From the NCBI GenBank assembly GCA_009926815.1, contig RFOC01000090.1, positions 1-7,890 on the forward strand: DNA of 7,890 nucleotides. Reading direction: 5' to 3'. Under the pieces are notes generated by a model, which searched no databases, was not told the origin of the DNA, and saw only the letters and a list, made by a program, of their open reading frames with translations. A program made the position numbers and the translations under genes. The DNA is from Planctomycetota bacterium. GTDB lineage: Bacteria > Planctomycetota > Phycisphaerae > Phycisphaerales > SM1A02. This document shows, piece by piece, positions 6,527 through 7,890 of the stretch (within the stretch, counting starts at the first letter, position 1; the number at the start of each line of letters is the position of its first letter).

Positions 6527-7890
6527 TGCCGTCGCCGCCTGAGTCCGAAGGCTGCCACGGGAAGACCGATGATCGCCATCCCGAGACCGAGATTGCCGAC
6601 GGCGATCTTCTGACTGGCGGCCAGAGCCTGCTCCAGCAGCGTGAGCCGGAACTCGAGCTGGCTCAGACGGGCCTCAAGGGCCTTCGACCTGTCCTCGACC
6701 TTCGTGTTCAGACCCTTGATCGCGGCCAGCGCCACACCATCGGCATTGACGGAGTGAATGACGGTGTCCTTGTCACCCAGGCCGAACGACGCCATGAAGT
6801 CCTGGGCCATGGGGCCCATGTACCACGTCTTGTCGTCATTCCGGTAATGCCACTTGGTCACCGGCAGCTTGGCCAGTTTCTCCAGCACGTCGCGCTCGTC
6901 GACGGCCGTGAAGGTGTTCTTCACGTTGCGATCGGAGGGCGTGAACAGGGCGCCCGAGGCGTTGAAGCCCGAGGCGCCGGAGTTCGACCACACGATCAAG
7001 CCGTCGGAGCCACTCGTGGCGGATCCGTTGGCGGAACGGTTCTCGATCATCACCGAGCCGTACGCCAGAATCGCGCGCCCGCTCGATGCCGCCGTGTAGG
7101 CACTCACGCCGACACCGCCAGAAGTGTTGTTGTTCTCGCCACGAACACCAGCGGCGGCGCTACTGCCCGTAGACGGAATGAGACCGTACACGCCATAGTT
7201 GGAGCCAGTCGACGCACTCACGGTTCCCGTCACGCCAGCGCTCCTGCCCGTCGTGTTGTTGGCTGCCTGGTCCGAGGTGGCTTCGCCGTACACGCCGGTG
7301 GCCAGTTTGCCGTCCGTCGGCGCGCCGGTGGCCTGGCCCATGATCGCACGGCCGTTTGGACCCGTGCTCGTGCCCAGCACACCAGTGGACCAGTTGGTGC
7401 CACCCGTCGAGGCATTGTGACCCCAGAACGGGACGGCGCTTTGCGTGTTCGCCCAGCCGTAGTTGCCGATGACTGATCCTGACGTCGCGTTCGCCATGGC
7501 AGCGTAGTACGTCGATGAGATGCCACTGTTGGTCGGCGGTGTCGCGTAGACCACCGTCCCGTTCCCGTTCGGGTTTCCCGCAATCGCAGTGAACGCAGCG
7601 CGGTTGCCCGAAGCAGTGCTCGTGTTGGTGACCGCAAGAATCGAGCCAGTCGCCTGAGATGCCGAGATCGTGGTACCCGCGGACACGCTCGGCCCCTTGA
7701 TGTTGCCGCTCACCGAGTAACTGCCCGATGCCCTCAGATACACGTCGCCATTGGATGTGTCGAGGTAGTAGTCACCGTTGACGCCCGTCGCGGCAGACGG
7801 ACTACCCGAACCGCTTCGCCACACGCTGCCGGGCGTGCCGGCGGCACCTGTTGCGCCGGTTGCGCCGGTTGCACCTGACGGCCCCTGGAT
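6520..7890 (-). CDS. Collagen-like surface fibre protein with peptidase S74 (intramolecular chaperone) domain and C-terminal membrane anchor, 5' end outside the window
   Basis: The frame is open to the right edge, so this is the last 456 residues of a larger protein. Numbering from the first visible residue, there are collagen-like Gly-X-Y triplets (3-23), a GDYYLDTSNGDVYL linker of the kind that often follows such repeats, and a long Gly/Ser/Thr/Asn-rich stalk. The stalk carries recurring GVxG units (about 170, 199, 219, 233 and 248), which suggests a trimeric beta-structured fibre. A peptidase S74 domain (about 317-392) has the SDRNVK core, with Ser319 and Lys324 spaced as the known self-cleaving pair, followed by GPMAQDF and the ADGVALAAIKGLN signature. 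Then come a coiled coil (393-424), one hydrophobic segment (about 429-450) and RRRR near the C-terminus. S74 domains help trimeric phage tail spikes and fibres fold and then cut themselves off; here the S74 part is predicted to be membrane-anchored. GTG 7824 is internal to the collagen-like run and is not the start. Function as a surface adhesin or fibre is inferred. Confidence 0.85.
   Translation of the reverse strand: MQGPSGATGATGATGAAGTPGSVWRSGSGSPSAATGVNGDYYLDTSNGDVYLRASGSYSVSGNIKGPSVSAGTTISASQATGSILAVTNTSTASGNRAAFTAIAGNPNGNGTVVYATPPTNSGISSTYYAAMANATSGSVIGNYGWANTQSAVPFWGHNASTGGTNWSTGVLGTSTGPNGRAIMGQATGAPTDGKLATGVYGEATSDQAANNTTGRSAGVTGTVSASTGSNYGVYGLIPSTGSSAAAGVRGENNNTSGGVGVSAYTAASSGRAILAYGSVMIENRSANGSATSGSDGLIVWSNSGASGFNASGALFTPSDRNVKNTFTAVDERDVLEKLAKLPVTKWHYRNDDKTWYMGPMAQDFMASFGLGDKDTVIHSVNADGVALAAIKGLNTKVEDRSKALEARLSQLEFRLTLLEQALAASQKIAVGNLGLGMAIIGLPVAAFGLRRRRQS
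6934..6939 (-). other. Predicted S74 autocleavage site (Pro|Ser junction)
   Basis: The codons here encode Pro318 and Ser319 (visible numbering) in FTPSDRNVK. In characterised S74 chaperone domains, such as phage endosialidases, cleavage occurs just before the Ser, with a Lys five residues downstream as partner. Both residues and their spacing are conserved here, so self-cleavage is predicted but not shown. Confidence 0.6.
7822..7884 (-). repeat. Collagen-like Gly-X-Y triplet tract with 9-nt DNA repeats
   Basis: Read on the minus strand, this stretch encodes seven consecutive Gly-X-Y triplets (GPS, GAT, GAT, GAT, GAA, GTP, GSV) and continues towards the window edge. The three GAT triplets are partly encoded by a 9-nt unit, tgcgccggt on the plus strand, present twice in perfect tandem (7852-7860 and 7861-7869) and followed by a degenerate copy (7870-7878). 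Such tracts form collagen-type triple helices in bacterial and phage fibre proteins and change length easily by slippage. The full length of the tract is not visible. Confidence 0.8.

Noticed and set aside
6520..6606. A PEP-CTERM or LPXTG sorting signal at the S74 protein C-terminus
   Set aside because: The hydrophobic helix and RRRR tail fit the general shape, but there is no PEP or LPXTG-type motif before the helix, so I call it only a membrane anchor.
6754..7476. A 240-codon plus-strand open frame opposite the S74 gene
   Set aside because: It is rich in His, Arg and Gly with no domain, and the minus strand carries an unmistakable S74 and stalk architecture.
7822..7824. GTG as the start codon of the S74 protein
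   Set aside because: The frame continues to the window edge with in-phase Gly-X-Y triplets upstream of this codon, so it is an internal Val.
6520..7890. A prophage tail-fibre gene
   Set aside because: S74 and collagen-like modules occur in phages, but no other phage gene is visible and a C-terminal membrane anchor is not expected in a tail fibre. A cellular surface protein is more likely.

Overview
The window is GC-rich DNA from a bacterium, with tightly packed genes, short or absent intergenic gaps and strong G/C bias at third codon positions. The gene content is a Wzx-type flippase, a partial arginine succinyltransferase (AST) gene set with a divergent class III aminotransferase, and a collagen-like protein with a peptidase S74 domain and a C-terminal membrane anchor. 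This resembles Planctomycetota, perhaps the Phycisphaerae, but that placement is a tentative inference from protein style; no rRNA or marker gene is present.

Layout: (1) Positions 1-1410, plus strand, hold the C-terminal part of a multi-membrane-pass polysaccharide/lipid-linked oligosaccharide flippase whose start lies to the left of the window. (2) Positions 1414-6414, minus strand, form a compact four-gene block. In transcription order it encodes a calcineurin-like metallophosphoesterase, a class III PLP aminotransferase (probably filling the AstC role), arginine N-succinyltransferase AstA and succinylglutamate-semialdehyde dehydrogenase AstD. The first two genes overlap by ATGA, and the following gaps are 13 and 3 nt. 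(3) A gap of about 105 nt carries a 9-bp perfect hairpin that includes the stop codon of the upstream gene. (4) Positions 6520-7890, minus strand, hold a large C-terminal part of a surface-fibre-like protein. It has collagen-like Gly-X-Y triplets, a GVxG-rich repeat stalk, a peptidase S74 autoprocessing domain with an intact Ser/Lys pair, a coiled coil, one membrane segment and a four-Arg tail. Its start lies to the right of the window.

How the genes work together: AstA succinylates arginine (or ornithine) from succinyl-CoA. The aminotransferase would convert N-succinylornithine to N-succinylglutamate semialdehyde, and AstD oxidises that to N-succinylglutamate. The order C-A-D matches the start of the enterobacterial astCADBE operon, but astB and astE are absent from the block, which ends against the convergent flippase gene. 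The metallophosphoesterase is translationally coupled to the AST genes but has no obvious metabolic link to them. The flippase and the S74 fibre protein both point to envelope functions and look unrelated to the AST block.

The most interesting items are the membrane-anchored S74 protein, whose architecture predicts self-cleavage that frees the collagen-like stalk from a membrane-bound chaperone stub, and the incomplete AST set with its unusual long aminotransferase.
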